Both the position numbers and the translations under genes were made by a program. Of a DNA stretch of 46,699 bases, positions 1 to 9,740 are shown in pieces. This stretch comes from Pseudomonas indica NBRC 103045 (lineage in GTDB: Bacteria > Pseudomonadota > Gammaproteobacteria > Pseudomonadales > Pseudomonadaceae). Under the pieces are notes generated by a model that had not been told where the DNA came from, searched no databases, and saw only the letters and a list, made by a program, of their open reading frames with translations. Numbering within the stretch: position 1 is the stretch's first letter; every line of letters begins with the position of its first letter. The stretch lies in NCBI RefSeq assembly GCF_002091635.1, contig NZ_BDAC01000005.1, positions 269,606 to 316,304 on the forward strand, read 5' to 3'.

Positions 1-1
1 A

Positions 2-949
2 TGGTTCGCCGAGCGCACCTGGCACTGGCTGCAACTGGCCGCGCCGCTGTGCCAGGAACTGGCCGACGGCCCCGCTCCGGCGGCGGGCGACCAGCTCATG
101 CTGTTCCAGTGCCTGCTCGGCAGTTGGCCGCCCGGCCTCGCCGCCGATGACAGTGAAGGCCTGCGCGCCTACGCCGAGCGTCTGTCGCAGTGGCAGGAAA
201 AAGCCCTGCGCGAAGCCAAACTGCGGACCCGTTGGAGCGCACCGAACGAGACCTACGAAACGGCCTGTCGCCACTACCTGCACGCGTTGCTGCTCGACCC
301 GGCACAGCAGGCGCTGCGCGACGAAATCGCCGCCGCGGCCCGCACCCTCGCGCCCGCCGGCGCGCTCAACGGGCTGGTCCAGACGCTGCTGCGGATGACC
401 GTGCCGGGCGTGCCGGACCTCTACCAAGGCGCCGAATACTGGGACTTCAGCCTGGTCGACCCGGACAACCGCCGCCCGGTGGACTTCGCCCGGCGCCGGC
501 AGACGCTGGTCGAAGAAGCCGGGCCGGCGGAGTTGCTCGCCCACTGGTCCGACGGCCGCATCAAGCAGTGGCTGATCCATCGCACCCTGGGCCTGCGCAC
601 GCGTCGCCCGGGCCTGTTCCTCGACGGCCGCTATCGCCCGCTGAACGTACAGGGCGAGCAGTCACAGCGGGTCCTGGCCTTCGCTCGCGAGCAGGACGGC
701 GACTGGCTGCTGGTGGTGGTCCCGCGCCTGGCCGCCCCGCTGCTCGGCGATGCCGCGATCCCGCACATCGATCCCGCGGCCTGGGCCAATACCCGGGTCG
801 AATTGCCGCCGGAGGCGCGGAACACAGCCTGGACGGGACTTTTTTCCGACTGTGCAGTCACAGACAACGAGACATTGCCATTGGCGCAAGTCCTGCGGGA
901 CTTCCCTGTGGGCGTCCTTTTTTCACTATCGAGTCAGGGAGAACCTTGA
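2..949 (+). CDS. treY: Malto-oligosyltrehalose synthase, C-terminal part (partial, 5' end outside window)
   Basis: This frame is open from base 2 and ends at TGA 947-949, so the N-terminal part of the gene is outside the window. TreY converts the reducing end of malto-oligosaccharides to a trehalosyl unit in the cytoplasm, for TreZ to release trehalose. The visible C-terminal 315 residues contain the TreY-typical stretch PGVPDLYQGAEYWDFSLVDP followed by RRPVDF, where the family closes its alpha-amylase barrel, and a beta-rich tail. It is followed one base later by the DUF2934 gene, and glgX lies just downstream, which fits a glycogen/trehalose gene cluster. The identification is by recognition of family motifs; the missing N-terminus prevents a length check. 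Confidence 0.9.
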   Translation, partial: WFAERTWHWLQLAAPLCQELADGPAPAAGDQLMLFQCLLGSWPPGLAADDSEGLRAYAERLSQWQEKALREAKLRTRWSAPNETYETACRHYLHALLLDPAQQALRDEIAAAARTLAPAGALNGLVQTLLRMTVPGVPDLYQGAEYWDFSLVDPDNRRPVDFARRRQTLVEEAGPAELLAHWSDGRIKQWLIHRTLGLRTRRPGLFLDGRYRPLNVQGEQSQRVLAFAREQDGDWLLVVVPRLAAPLLGDAAIPHIDPAAWANTRVELPPEARNTAWTGLFSDCAVTDNETLPLAQVLRDFPVGVLFSLSSQGEP

Positions 950-950
950 A

Positions 951-1274
951 ATGACCGCAGACGAGCAGCGCATTCGTGAATTCGCCTATCAGATCTGGGA
1001 ATCCGAAGGCCGGCCGCATGGCCAGGACGCCCGCCACTGGGAGATGGCCCGCAAACTCGCCGAAGCCGAGTCGCGGCCGGCGGAACAGCCGGCCGGCAAG
1101 GTGCGCCGGGTGAGCAAACCGAAAGCCGCCACCACGACCACCCCCACGCCCGCCACGGCCAAGACCACCCGTGCGACCAAGGCCACCACTACAACCAAAC
1201 CAGCCAAATCGGCCGACGCCGCCACGCCAGTGAAGAAACCGCGCACGCCGCGCGCGCCCAAGCCGGCGAGCTGA
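951..1274 (+). CDS. DUF2934 domain protein with Thr/Lys/Ala/Pro-rich tail
   Basis: A 107-aa protein. Residues 6-40 (RIREFAYQIWESEGRPHGQD and the following HWEMA) match the short DUF2934 domain found in many proteobacterial proteins beside glycogen and trehalose genes; its function is not known. From about residue 55 the protein is low-complexity, rich in Thr, Lys, Ala and Pro, and strongly basic, so it is probably disordered and may bind nucleic acid or polyanions (inference only). The ATG lies one base after the treY stop, which argues for translational coupling in the same operon. A longer reading in this frame from further upstream would run through treY and is not credible. Confidence 0.8.
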   Translation: MTADEQRIREFAYQIWESEGRPHGQDARHWEMARKLAEAESRPAEQPAGKVRRVSKPKAATTTTPTPATAKTTRATKATTTTKPAKSADAATPVKKPRTPRAPKPAS

Positions 1275-1320
1275 GCCCGCCCAAGGAACGATCCGGCAGT
1301 TCCCCTGGAGAGGAGACGAC

Positions 1321-3489
1321 ATGAACACCCACCGCAAAAGCAACCCGCACGCCCCGCAGGTGAAGACGACGTCCCGTATCCGCGAGGGGCTGCCGTTTCC
1401 GCTGGGGGCGACCTGGGACGGCCTCGGCGTCAACTTCGCGCTGTTCTCCGCCCATGCCACCAAGGTGGAGTTGTGCCTGTTCGACGACAAGGGCGAAGTC
1501 GAACTGGAGCGCATCGAACTGCCGGAATACACCAACGAGATCTGGCACGGCTACCTGCCCGACGCCCATCCGGGACAGATCTACGGCTACCGCGTGCATG
1601 GCCCCTACGAACCGGACGCCGGGCATCGCTTCAACCCCAACAAGCTGCTCATCGACCCCTACGCCAAGCAACTGGTGGGCGAACTGCGCTGGTCCGAGTC
1701 GCTGTTCGGCTTCACCATCGGCCACAAGGATGCCGACCTCAGCTTCGATACCCGCGACAGCGCACGCTATGTGCCCAAGAGCAAGGTCATCGACCCCGCC
1801 TTCACCTGGGGCCGCGACCGCCCGGTGCGGGTGCCCTGGGAGCGCACCATCCTCTACGAGACCCACGTGCGCGGCTACACCATGCGCCACCCGGCCGTGC
1901 CGGAGAACAAGCGCGGCACCTTCGCCGGGCTGATGACCAACGAGGTGGTGGAATACCTGCGCAAGCTCGGGGTCTCCTCGCTGGAGCTGCTGCCCATCCA
2001 TGCCTTCGTCGACGACCAGCACCTGCTGGAAAAAGGCATGCACAACTACTGGGGCTACAACACCATCGGCTTCTTCGCGCCGCACCCGCGCTACCTCTCC
2101 AGCGGACATATCAACGAGTTCCGCGAGATGGTCGCGCACCTGCACGACGCCGGCCTCGAAGTCATCCTCGACGTGGTCTACAACCACACCGCCGAAGGCA
2201 ACGAGCGCGGCCCGACCCTGAGCATGCGCGGCATCGACAACGCCACCTACTACCGCCTGAACCCGGACGAGCGGCGCTACTACATCAACGACTCCGGGAC
2301 CGGCAACACCCTCGACCTCAGCCACCCGTGCGTGCTGCAGATGGTCACCGACTCGCTGCGCTACTGGGTCACCGAGATGCACGTGGACGGCTTCCGCTTC
2401 GACCTGGCGACCATTCTCGGCCGCGAGCCGACCGGCTTCGACGAGCGCCACGGCTTCCTCGTGGCCTGTCGCCAGGACCCGGTGCTGAGCCAGGTCAAGC
2501 TGATCGCCGAGCCCTGGGACTGTGGCCCCGGCGGCTACCAGGTCGGGGGCTTCCCGCCCGGCTGGATGGAATGGAACGACCGTTTCCGCGATACCGTGCG
2601 CGCCTTCTGGAAGGGCGACGAGGATCAACTGGCCGACTTCGCCCGGCGCCTCACCGCCTCCGGCGACATGTACAACCAGCGCGGACGGCGGCCGTTCGCC
2701 TCGGTCAACTTCATCACCGCCCACGACGGCTTCACCCTGCGCGACCTGGTGTCCTACAACCACAAGCACAACGAAGCCAACGACGAGAACAACCAGGACG
2801 GCAGCGACAACAACCTGTCCTGGAACCATGGTGTCGAAGGCCCCACCGACGATCCGGAAATCCGCGCCCTGCGCCTGCGCCAGATGCGCAACTTCATGGC
2901 CACCCTGCTGTTCTCCCAGGGCACGCCGATGCTGGTGGCCGGCGACGAGTTTTCCCGCACCCAGCACGGCAACAACAACGCCTACTGCCAGGACAGCGAG
3001 ATCGGCTGGGTGGACTGGAATCTCGACGAGGAAGGCAAGTCGCTGCTCGCCTTCGTGCGCAAGGCGATCAAGCTGCGCCTCTCCTACCCCATCCTCCGCC
3101 GCGGCCGCTTCCTGGTCGGCGCCTACAACGAGGAACTGGGCGTCAAGGACGTCACCTGGCTGGCCCCCAATGGCGAGGAAATGACCGTCGAGCAATGGGA
3201 AGACCCCCACGGCCGTTGCCTCGGCATGCTCATGGACGGCCGCGCCCAGCCCACCGGCATCCGCCGCGCGGGCTCCGACGTCACCCTGCTGCTGATCGTG
3301 AACGCTCATTACGATCTGGTGAACTTCCGCCTCCCGGCGGTGCCAGAAGGTTCGCACTGGATGTGTCTGGTGGACACCAACCAGACGCAGGGCGACTGCA
3401 CGGCGGAGCACTATCCGTTCGACGAGGATTTCGGCGTCACCGGGCGCTCCCTGCTGCTGTTCGAGCTGGTACGCAACGACGCCCCCTAG
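1321..3489 (+). CDS. glgX: Glycogen debranching enzyme GlgX (isoamylase-type)
   Basis: A 722-aa cytoplasmic GH13 enzyme that hydrolyses alpha-1,6 branches of phosphorylase-limited glycogen. An N-terminal CBM48-like domain (about residues 25-130, from GLPFPLGATWDGLGVNFALF) precedes the catalytic barrel. The three GH13 carboxylates are visible: nucleophile D361 in DGFRFDLATIL, acid E397 in LIAEPWD, and D469 in TAHDGF. The barrel's first conserved region is DVVYNHTAEG. Length is typical for bacterial GlgX. The start ATG has a GGAGAGGAG-like ribosome site about 8 bases upstream. It lies 46 bp after the DUF2934 gene and reads with treY, so debranching and trehalose formation from glycogen are probably co-regulated. 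Confidence 0.95.
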   Translation: MNTHRKSNPHAPQVKTTSRIREGLPFPLGATWDGLGVNFALFSAHATKVELCLFDDKGEVELERIELPEYTNEIWHGYLPDAHPGQIYGYRVHGPYEPDAGHRFNPNKLLIDPYAKQLVGELRWSESLFGFTIGHKDADLSFDTRDSARYVPKSKVIDPAFTWGRDRPVRVPWERTILYETHVRGYTMRHPAVPENKRGTFAGLMTNEVVEYLRKLGVSSLELLPIHAFVDDQHLLEKGMHNYWGYNTIGFFAPHPRYLSSGHINEFREMVAHLHDAGLEVILDVVYNHTAEGNERGPTLSMRGIDNATYYRLNPDERRYYINDSGTGNTLDLSHPCVLQMVTDSLRYWVTEMHVDGFRFDLATILGREPTGFDERHGFLVACRQDPVLSQVKLIAEPWDCGPGGYQVGGFPPGWMEWNDRFRDTVRAFWKGDEDQLADFARRLTASGDMYNQRGRRPFASVNFITAHDGFTLRDLVSYNHKHNEANDENNQDGSDNNLSWNHGVEGPTDDPEIRALRLRQMRNFMATLLFSQGTPMLVAGDEFSRTQHGNNNAYCQDSEIGWVDWNLDEEGKSLLAFVRKAIKLRLSYPILRRGRFLVGAYNEELGVKDVTWLAPNGEEMTVEQWEDPHGRCLGMLMDGRAQPTGIRRAGSDVTLLLIVNAHYDLVNFRLPAVPEGSHWMCLVDTNQTQGDCTAEHYPFDEDFGVTGRSLLLFELVRNDAP

Positions 3490-3604
3490 CGCCTGTCAAA
3501 TCGTGCAAGCCATGACGGATTGCAAGGCAGGCGAACGAGCGACTGGGGTCGCATACGACTTTACACGTTGTAAATGAGCATGCTGTTCCTAGGAGGTTGA
3601 CCCG

Positions 3605-4417
3605 ATGATCCTGGCCTCACCCCCTCGAAGTCGCGAAAGCCGCATTGTCCGACTTCTGGAGCTGGATCTCCTGCGCGGCCAGGGCACGCCCCTGTCGGCC
3701 TGGAAGAATTCGCGCCATCTGGCGCGCCTGCCCCTGATCGACGTGGAGGAGCTGGTGCCGGGCCAGGCGCGGGCCGTAATCATCGCCCCGCATCCGGATG
3801 ACGAGGTACTGGGCTGCGGGGGACTGCTGCAGTTGCTGACCCAGCTCAAGCGCCCGCTGCAACTCATCTCGGTCACCGACGGCAGTGCCAGCCACCCGGG
3901 CTCCAAGCGCTGGACGCCAGCCCGGCTGAGCGCCATCCGCCCGCAGGAGAGCGCGGAATCGCTGCGCCGCCTGGGCCTGATGTTCGGCCGCCTGAAATGG
4001 ATTCGCGGCGGTTTTCCGGATGGTGCGGTCAGCGAGCACGAGGACGAACTCGCCGCCTTCCTGATGCGCTACCTGCGCGAGGACGACGTGGTCTTCACCC
4101 CCTGGCGCCACGATGGCCATCCCGATCACGAAGCCGTCGGCCGCGCCGCCGTGGCGGCCACCCATCTGGTCGGCGCGCAACTGCACGAAATCCCCATCTG
4201 GACCTGGCACTGGGCCGGCCCGGAAGACTCGCGCATCCCCTGGGATCGCGCACGCAAGATTCCCCTGGATATCTGGACCCTGGCCCGCAAGCGCCACGCG
4301 GTGCAGGCCCACGCCAGCCAACTGCTCGGCGACCCCGACGCCGGCATCCCCCCGACCCTCGGCCCTCATGTGCTGGAGCGCCTACTGCAACCGTTCGAGG
4401 TAGTGTTTCAGGGGTGA
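3605..4417 (+). CDS. PIG-L/LmbE family deacetylase
   Basis: A 270-aa protein of the LmbE-like zinc-dependent deacetylase family, whose members remove N-acetyl groups from sugar substrates. The metal-binding signature HPDDE is at residues 63-67 (in IIAPHPDDEVLGCGG), and the second zinc/catalytic element is HDGHPDHEAVG around residue 170. A strong AGGAGGT ribosome site sits 6 bases before the ATG. The 115-bp gap after glgX holds no recognised gene. The substrate cannot be deduced; in Pseudomonas such genes often sit beside SAM-methyltransferase and glycosyltransferase genes, but none is next to this one. Confidence 0.85.
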   Translation: MILASPPRSRESRIVRLLELDLLRGQGTPLSAWKNSRHLARLPLIDVEELVPGQARAVIIAPHPDDEVLGCGGLLQLLTQLKRPLQLISVTDGSASHPGSKRWTPARLSAIRPQESAESLRRLGLMFGRLKWIRGGFPDGAVSEHEDELAAFLMRYLREDDVVFTPWRHDGHPDHEAVGRAAVAATHLVGAQLHEIPIWTWHWAGPEDSRIPWDRARKIPLDIWTLARKRHAVQAHASQLLGDPDAGIPPTLGPHVLERLLQPFEVVFQG

Positions 4418-4434
4418 TGCAGTAACCACCTCCC

Positions 4435-4577
4435 GTAGGGGCGAATTAATTCGCCCGACGAGGCCGGGTCTGGGCGAATGAATTCGCCCCTACACATAAA
4501 CCCAGGCCATTTGTAGGAGCGAGCTCTGCTCGCTATTGGGCCCCCGCAAAAGCTTCGCCAGCAGAGCTGGCTCCTAC
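4435..4577 (+). repeat. REP cluster 1: two inverted extragenic repeats
   Basis: Two imperfect palindromes lie between genes. Element A (4435-4493) begins GTAGGGGCGAATTAATTCGCCC and ends with its inverted partner GGGCGAATGAATTCGCCCCTAC. Element B (4513-4576) begins GTAGGAGCGAGCTCTGCTCGC and ends AGCAGAGCTGGCTCCTAC. Both types recur near 10831-10967 and 35141-35413. They are Pseudomonas-type REP doublets. Confidence 0.85.
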
Positions 4578-4944
4578 GAAAAGACCACCCATTTCCGTAG
4601 GAGGAATCCCGGACCGTAGCCCGGAATCCCTCCCGCTCCTCACGCCTCCCCTCTCACCCCCTCACGCTTCATCCCCTCCCCGCCAAAAAAGATGAACCGC
4701 TCTGGCCTGCGTCAGTCCGAATGTATATGCGCTGCTTTTCGAGCAGGCGATGAATGCGCGTCGCGGTCGGCTTGGCCGCCGGGTGCGTAGCGGACACTGG
4801 CTTCATCGGCTGCCGGACGGCGCCGCGACTGGCCGCCTTTCAGGACCTGACGATTCGCAGGAGCCGGCACGCAGGCCGGCACGTGCGACCATCGGCAGGG
4901 TCCGGGCCTCCAGCCTTCCACCCACAGAAGCAGAGGAGCACGCC
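4578..4944. other. Intergenic stretch without recognisable gene
   Basis: No convincing coding frame or RNA gene is visible. A further REP-like half site (CCGTAGGAGGAATCCCGGAC, 4595-4614) is followed by pyrimidine-rich DNA. The promoter for the CBS-pair gene must lie here, but no clear -35/-10 pair can be called. Confidence 0.4.
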
Positions 4945-5358
4945 ATGAAAATCAGCGAAATCATGACCCGCAACGTCCAGACCGTCCGTCCCGAACAGAG
5001 CGTTCGCGAAGCGGCCGGGCTGATGGCGCAAATCGACACCGGCGCCTTGCTGGTCGAAGACAACGACCGCCTGGTCGGCATGGTCACCGACCGCGACATC
5101 GCCTTGCGCGCGGTGGCCGAAGGGCTCGGCAGCGACACCCCGATCCGTCGGGTGATGAGCCCGAACATCCGTTACTGCTTCGAGGACGAAGACATCCAGC
5201 ACGTGGCGGAAAACATGGCCGACATCCAGGTCCGCCGCCTGCCGGTGATGAACCGCGAGAAGCGCCTGGTCGGCGTGGTCTCGCTGGGCAACATTTCCGC
5301 CGCCCGCAGTACCCAGGCGAGCGCGACGGTCCTGCGCGGCGTGGCCCAGGCACATTGA
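4945..5358 (+). CDS. CBS-pair (Bateman) protein
   Basis: A 137-aa stand-alone pair of CBS domains (about residues 6-60 and 70-130), starting MKISEIMTRNVQTVRPEQSV. Each repeat shows the typical ending: GMVTDRDIALRA in the first and GVVSLGNISAAR in the second. Such small Bateman proteins bind adenine nucleotides and act as energy or redox sensors; the partner is unknown. The start at 4945 was chosen because AGAGGAGCA lies just upstream and the protein then begins where the family does; an in-frame extension to 4750 looks non-coding. It stands alone, 70 bp before the dehydrogenase. Confidence 0.85.
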   Translation: MKISEIMTRNVQTVRPEQSVREAAGLMAQIDTGALLVEDNDRLVGMVTDRDIALRAVAEGLGSDTPIRRVMSPNIRYCFEDEDIQHVAENMADIQVRRLPVMNREKRLVGVVSLGNISAARSTQASATVLRGVAQAH

Positions 5359-5427
5359 GGAAGGGTTTGTCCGGGCGCGGAGCGTCCGGACACAGCCAGC
5401 CGACCGACAGCCTTCCGGGAGGTATTC

Positions 5428-6756
5428 ATGAAAGCGGTTGTATTCCATGACATCGGCGATATCCGCCTCGACGACGTGCCCGAACCGCGCATCGAGGCCC
5501 CCACCGATGCCATCGTCCGGCTGACCGCCTCGGCTATCTGCGGTACCGACCTGCACTTCGTCCGCGGCACCGTGAGTGGCATGCGCAAGGGCACCATTCT
5601 CGGCCACGAGGGTGTCGGCATCGTCGAAGAGCTCGGCCCCGACGTGCGCAACCTGCAGATCGGCGACCGCGTGGTGATCCCCTCCACCATCGCCTGCGGC
5701 AACTGCGCCTATTGCCGCGCCGGTTACTTCGCCCAGTGCGACGTGGCCAACCCGAACGGCAAGGAGGCCGGCACGGCCTTCTACGGAGGCCCATCCACCA
5801 CCGGGCCGTTCCACGGCCTGCAAGCGGAGAAGGCACGCATTCCCTTCGCCAACATCGGCCTGGTCAAGCTGCCCAGCGAGATCAGCGACGACCAGGCGAT
5901 CCTGCTTTCGGACATCTTCCCCACCGGCTACTTCGGCGCGGAGATGGCCGAGGTCACGAGCGGCGACACGGTGGCCGTGTTCGGCTGCGGGCCGGTCGGC
6001 CAGTTCGCCATCGCCAGCGCCAAGCTGCTCGGAGCCGGCCGGGTGTTCGCCATCGACAAGTACCCGGACCGCCTGAAGATGGCCCGCCAGCAAGGCGCCG
6101 AGACGATCGACTTCGAGCGCGAGGACCCGGTGGAAACACTGCTGCGGCTGACCGGCGGCATCGGCGTGGACCGCGCCATCGATGCGGTGGGTATCGATGC
6201 CGAGCATGCCCATTGCGGCGCTGCCGCCGAGCACACGGACACGCGCCACTTCCGTGGCGAGGTCGCCGAATCGGCGCCGGTTTCCCGCCCGCTGGGCGAG
6301 AACTGGCATCCGGGCGACGGTCCCAGCCAGGTGCTGGAATGGGCGGTCAAGGGCCTGGCCAAGGCCGGCACCCTGTCGATCATCGGCGTCTACCCGCCGA
6401 CGGCGCGGACTTTTCCCATCGGTGTGGCGATGAACAAGAACCTCACCATCAACATGGGCAACTGTCATCACCGCAAGTACATCCCGCGGCTGATCGAACT
6501 GATCCTGGCGCGACGCTTCGACCCAGCCACGGTGCTCACCCAGATCAAGCCGATGAACGACGCGATCGCCGCCTTCCAGGCCTTCGACCGTCGCGAGAAC
6601 GGCTGGATCAAGGTGGAGCTGCACCCGCAGATGCAGGTGGCGACGGGCAAGGGCGACGAGGAACGGCTGGACGAGGAAAAACTGCTCGACGAAGGCATCG
6701 AGGAATCCTTCCCGGCCAGCGATCCGGTCTCGGTGGCGGCTCCGCGCCGTTCTTGA
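5428..6756 (+). CDS. Zinc-dependent medium-chain dehydrogenase with stress-type C-terminal tail
   Basis: A 442-aa alcohol/formaldehyde-dehydrogenase-like enzyme. Visible elements are the catalytic zinc region (SAICGTDLHFVRG and GHEGVGIVEELG), the structural zinc loop CGNCAYCRAGYFAQC, and the NAD-binding glycine motif VFGCGPVGQFAIA followed by an acidic residue in AIDK. It resembles the glutathione-independent formaldehyde dehydrogenase-like branch, which is longer than ordinary alcohol dehydrogenases. Odd feature: the last about 35 residues are an acidic tail carrying LLDEGIEESFPASDPVSV, a short motif I know as a C-terminal tag or free small protein in several bacterial stress proteins. The ATG follows a GGGAGG site. 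The next gene begins 22 bp downstream, so they are likely co-transcribed. Substrate is unknown. Confidence 0.85.
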   Translation: MKAVVFHDIGDIRLDDVPEPRIEAPTDAIVRLTASAICGTDLHFVRGTVSGMRKGTILGHEGVGIVEELGPDVRNLQIGDRVVIPSTIACGNCAYCRAGYFAQCDVANPNGKEAGTAFYGGPSTTGPFHGLQAEKARIPFANIGLVKLPSEISDDQAILLSDIFPTGYFGAEMAEVTSGDTVAVFGCGPVGQFAIASAKLLGAGRVFAIDKYPDRLKMARQQGAETIDFEREDPVETLLRLTGGIGVDRAIDAVGIDAEHAHCGAAAEHTDTRHFRGEVAESAPVSRPLGENWHPGDGPSQVLEWAVKGLAKAGTLSIIGVYPPTARTFPIGVAMNKNLTINMGNCHHRKYIPRLIELILARRFDPATVLTQIKPMNDAIAAFQAFDRRENGWIKVELHPQMQVATGKGDEERLDEEKLLDEGIEESFPASDPVSVAAPRRS

Positions 6757-6778
6757 GCCGCCAGGAGGGCAGCGGGCG

Positions 6779-7696
6779 ATGGGAGACATCCGCATAGGCA
6801 TATCCGGCTGGCGCTACGCCCCGTGGCGGGGCGTGTTCTACCCCGAGGGGCTGGCGCAGAAGAACGAGTTGCAGTTCGCCTCCCGGGCGGTGAACAGCAT
6901 CGAGATCAACGGCTCGTTCTACGCGTTGCAGACCCCGGAACGCTACGCCGACTGGTACGAGGACACGCCGGACGACTTCGTCTTCAGCGTCAAGGCGCCC
7001 CGCTACATCACCCATATCCGCCGGCTGGACGACGTGGAGAAGCCCATCGCCAACTTCCTCGCCTCCGGCGTGCTGCGCCTGCGCCAGAAGCTCGGCCCGA
7101 TCCTCTGGCAGTTCCCGCCGAGCTTCGCCTTCGACCCGGCGCAGTTCGAAGCCTTCTTGCGCCTGCTGCCGCAGGACACCGAGGAAGCCCTTGCCTGCGC
7201 ACGCGGCTGCGAGGAGCGGATGGAAGGCCGCCAGTATCTGGAAATCGACCAGAAACGCCGGCTGCGCCACGCGGTGGAGATTCGCAACCCGAGCTTCGTC
7301 GATCCGGCCTTCGTCGCCCTGCTGCGCGAATACCGGGTCGCCCTGGTGGTCGCCGATACCGCCGGCCGCTGGCCCTATTACGAAGACCTGACCAGCGACT
7401 TCGTCTACATCCGCCTGCACGGCGACGAAGTGCTCTACACCAGCGGCTATACCCCCGAGGCGCTGGACAACTGGAGCCGGCGCATCCGCCGCTGGAGCCA
7501 CGGCTCGCAGCCGTCGGACGCGCGCCTGATCACCCAGCGCAAGCCGCAGCCGCGCCGCTCGCGGGCGGTGTTCTGCTACTTCGACAACGATGTCAAGGTG
7601 CGCGCCCCCTTCGATGCGCGCCAGTTGCTGGAACGACTTGGACTGGACGGGTCCCTGGAAACCACACCCGGCGAACTGGAAGGAGCCCTGCTGTGA
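6779..7696 (+). CDS. DUF72 domain protein
   Basis: A 305-aa protein of the DUF72 family (YecE-like TIM-barrel fold). It begins [20 protein letters not shown] and contains the family hallmarks [41 protein letters not shown], and [15 protein letters not shown]. The biochemical function of the family is not established. An AGGAGGGCAG ribosome site precedes the ATG. Its stop overlaps the GTG start of the next gene in GTGA, so translation of the two is coupled. Confidence 0.85.
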   Translation: MGDIRIGISGWRYAPWRGVFYPEGLAQKNELQFASRAVNSIEINGSFYALQTPERYADWYEDTPDDFVFSVKAPRYITHIRRLDDVEKPIANFLASGVLRLRQKLGPILWQFPPSFAFDPAQFEAFLRLLPQDTEEALACARGCEERMEGRQYLEIDQKRRLRHAVEIRNPSFVDPAFVALLREYRVALVVADTAGRWPYYEDLTSDFVYIRLHGDEVLYTSGYTPEALDNWSRRIRRWSHGSQPSDARLITQRKPQPRRSRAVFCYFDNDVKVRAPFDARQLLERLGLDGSLETTPGELEGALL

Positions 7697-8493
7697 CTTC
7701 GGATCATCCCGGCATCGTCAGCGCGGAGCTGGACGCCCACCTCGCCAGCGCCGTGCATTCGCTGAAGGTCCTGACGATGAATACCCATAAGGGATTCACC
7801 TTCTTCAACCGCCGCTTCATCCTCCATGAGCTGCGCGATGCGGTGCGCACCACTCATGCCGACATCGTGTTCCTCCAGGAAGTGCTCGGCACCCACCAGC
7901 GGCATGCCCTGCGCTTCCCCAATTGGCCGAGCACGCCGCAGTACGAATTCCTCGCCGACAGCATGTGGACGGACTTCGCCTACGGACGCAACGCGGTCTA
8001 TCCGGACGGCGACCACGGCAACGCGCTGCTGTCGAAATTTCCCATCCTGCGCTACGACAACCTCGACGTGTCCATCAGCGGCCCCGAACGCCGTGGGCTG
8101 CTGCACTGCGTGCTGCAAGTGCCGGGGCAGGACGAGTTCCACGCCATCTGCGTGCACCTGGGCCTGCGCGAGGTGCACCGCGAGCAGCAGTTGCACCTGC
8201 TCTGCGAGCTGCTCGACTCGCTGCCGCCGCAGGCGCCGGTAGTGGTGGCCGGCGACTTCAACGACTGGCGCCTGCGCGCCACCGCGATCCTCGACCGCTG
8301 CGCCGGGCTGCACGAGGCCTTCGCGGTAGCCCATGGCAAGGTCGCCAAGAGTTTCCCCGCCCGCTGGCCGGTGCTACGCCTGGACCGGGTGTACGTGCGC
8401 AACGCGCGCAGCCGCGATCCGCAAATCCTGTCGGCGCGACCCTGGTCGCACCTGTCGGACCATGCCCCCCTGGCCGTGGAGATCCAGCTATGA
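7693..8493 (+). CDS. Endonuclease/exonuclease/phosphatase family protein (YbhP-like)
   Basis: A 266-aa EEP-superfamily protein starting at GTG 7693, which overlaps the preceding TGA. The start fits because the conserved core [20 protein letters not shown] begins about 25 residues in. Metal/catalytic elements are MNTHKG (Asn), FLQEV (Glu), [15 protein letters not shown] (His), [10 protein letters not shown] (Asp/Asn) and [10 protein letters not shown] (Asp-His). E. coli ybhP is followed by clsB and ybhN; the same order follows here, each with 4-bp ATGA overlaps. A role in phospholipid turnover together with ClsB is inferred from that context, not shown. Confidence 0.88.
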   Translation: MTSDHPGIVSAELDAHLASAVHSLKVLTMNTHKGFTFFNRRFILHELRDAVRTTHADIVFLQEVLGTHQRHALRFPNWPSTPQYEFLADSMWTDFAYGRNAVYPDGDHGNALLSKFPILRYDNLDVSISGPERRGLLHCVLQVPGQDEFHAICVHLGLREVHREQQLHLLCELLDSLPPQAPVVVAGDFNDWRLRATAILDRCAGLHEAFAVAHGKVAKSFPARWPVLRLDRVYVRNARSRDPQILSARPWSHLSDHAPLAVEIQL

Positions 8494-9740
8494 AATTCAC
8501 CTGGAAGGATGGCAACCGGCTTCAACTCCTGGAAAACGGCGAAGCGTTCTTTCCCCGCGTGTTCGAGGCGATCAGTCAGGCCGAGAAGGAGGTCCTGATC
8601 GAGACCTTCATCCTCTTCGAGGACAAGGTCGGCCAGGCCTTGCAGCGCGAGCTGATCGCCGCCGCCGAGCGTGGCGTGCGGGTGGAAGTGACGGTGGACG
8701 GCTACGGCTCGGCCGACCTCGGCAGCGAGTTCATCGCCGCTATGACGCGGGTCGGCGTGCACATCCAGATGTTCGATCCCAAGCCGAAGACGCTGGGCAT
8801 GCGCACCAACGTGTTCCGCCGGCTGCACCGCAAGCTGGTGGTGGTGGATGGCAAGCTGGCCTTCGTCGGCGGCCTCAACTTCTCGGCCGACCATCTGGCC
8901 GACTATGGTCCGGAGGCCAAGCAGGACTACGCCCTGGAGATCGTCGGCCCGGTGGTGGACGACATCCACCGCTTCGCCCTCGCCACGGTGGCGCCGCCGA
9001 GCCCGCCCCGGCACTGGTGGCAGCGGCGCATCGAGGCCGTCGAGAATACCGAAGCACCACATATCGAGGGCATCGGCAACGTACGCGCGCTGTTCGTCAC
9101 CCGTGACAACGAGGAGCACCAGAACGACATCGAGGAGCATTACCTCGACGCCATCCGCAACGCGCGCCGCCGGCTGGTGATCGCCAATGCCTATTTCTTC
9201 CCCGGCTACCGCCTGCTGCGGGAAATCCGCAACGCGGCGCGGCGCGGGGTGAAGGTCAAGCTGATCCTCCAGGGCCAGCCGGACATGCCGATCGCCAAGT
9301 TCGGCGCGCGCATGCTCTACAACTACCTGCTGCGCGACGGCGTGGAAATCTACGAATACTGCCGCCGGCCGTTGCACGGCAAGGTGGCGCTGGCCGACCA
9401 CGAGTGGGTGACCGTCGGTTCGAGCAACCTCGACCCGCTGAGCCTGTCGCTGAACCTGGAATCGAACCTGGTGATCCGCGACACGGAGATCAACCGCCAG
9501 CTCTATGAGCACCTCGAAGCGCTGATGGCCAGCGACTGCAAGCACATCGCCCTGGAGCGGATCGTGCGCGGCTACTTCTGGCGGGCACCGCTGATCTTCC
9601 TGATCTTCCACTTCCTCCGCCACTTCCCGTCCTGGGTGGGCTGGCTGCCGGCGCACAGCCCGACGCTGGCGCAACTGCAACCCCACGTGGACAGCATCGA
9701 CGAGGACGATGCCACGCGCCTGCAGCGAGGCCATCAATGA
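8490..9740 (+). CDS. clsB: Cardiolipin synthase B
   Basis: A 416-aa phospholipase D-superfamily enzyme without N-terminal membrane helices, as usual for ClsB. Two HKD motifs are visible: H113-x-K115-x4-D120 in [17 protein letters not shown] and H296-x-K298-x4-D303 in [20 protein letters not shown]. ClsB makes cardiolipin at the inner membrane, in E. coli from phosphatidylglycerol plus either phosphatidylglycerol or phosphatidylethanolamine. A hydrophobic/basic segment near the C-terminus (about residues 355-375) may associate with the membrane. The ATG overlaps the upstream TGA, and its own stop overlaps the next ATG. Confidence 0.93.
   Translation: MKFTWKDGNRLQLLENGEAFFPRVFEAISQAEKEVLIETFILFEDKVGQALQRELIAAAERGVRVEVTVDGYGSADLGSEFIAAMTRVGVHIQMFDPKPKTLGMRTNVFRRLHRKLVVVDGKLAFVGGLNFSADHLADYGPEAKQDYALEIVGPVVDDIHRFALATVAPPSPPRHWWQRRIEAVENTEAPHIEGIGNVRALFVTRDNEEHQNDIEEHYLDAIRNARRRLVIANAYFFPGYRLLREIRNAARRGVKVKLILQGQPDMPIAKFGARMLYNYLLRDGVEIYEYCRRPLHGKVALADHEWVTVGSSNLDPLSLSLNLESNLVIRDTEINRQLYEHLEALMASDCKHIALERIVRGYFWRAPLIFLIFHFLRHFPSWVGWLPAHSPTLAQLQPHVDSIDEDDATRLQRGHQ

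Noticed and set aside
1189-3411. Open minus-strand frame of 740 codons opposite glgX
   Set aside because: Antisense to an enzyme with all catalytic motifs; composition reflects high third-position GC.
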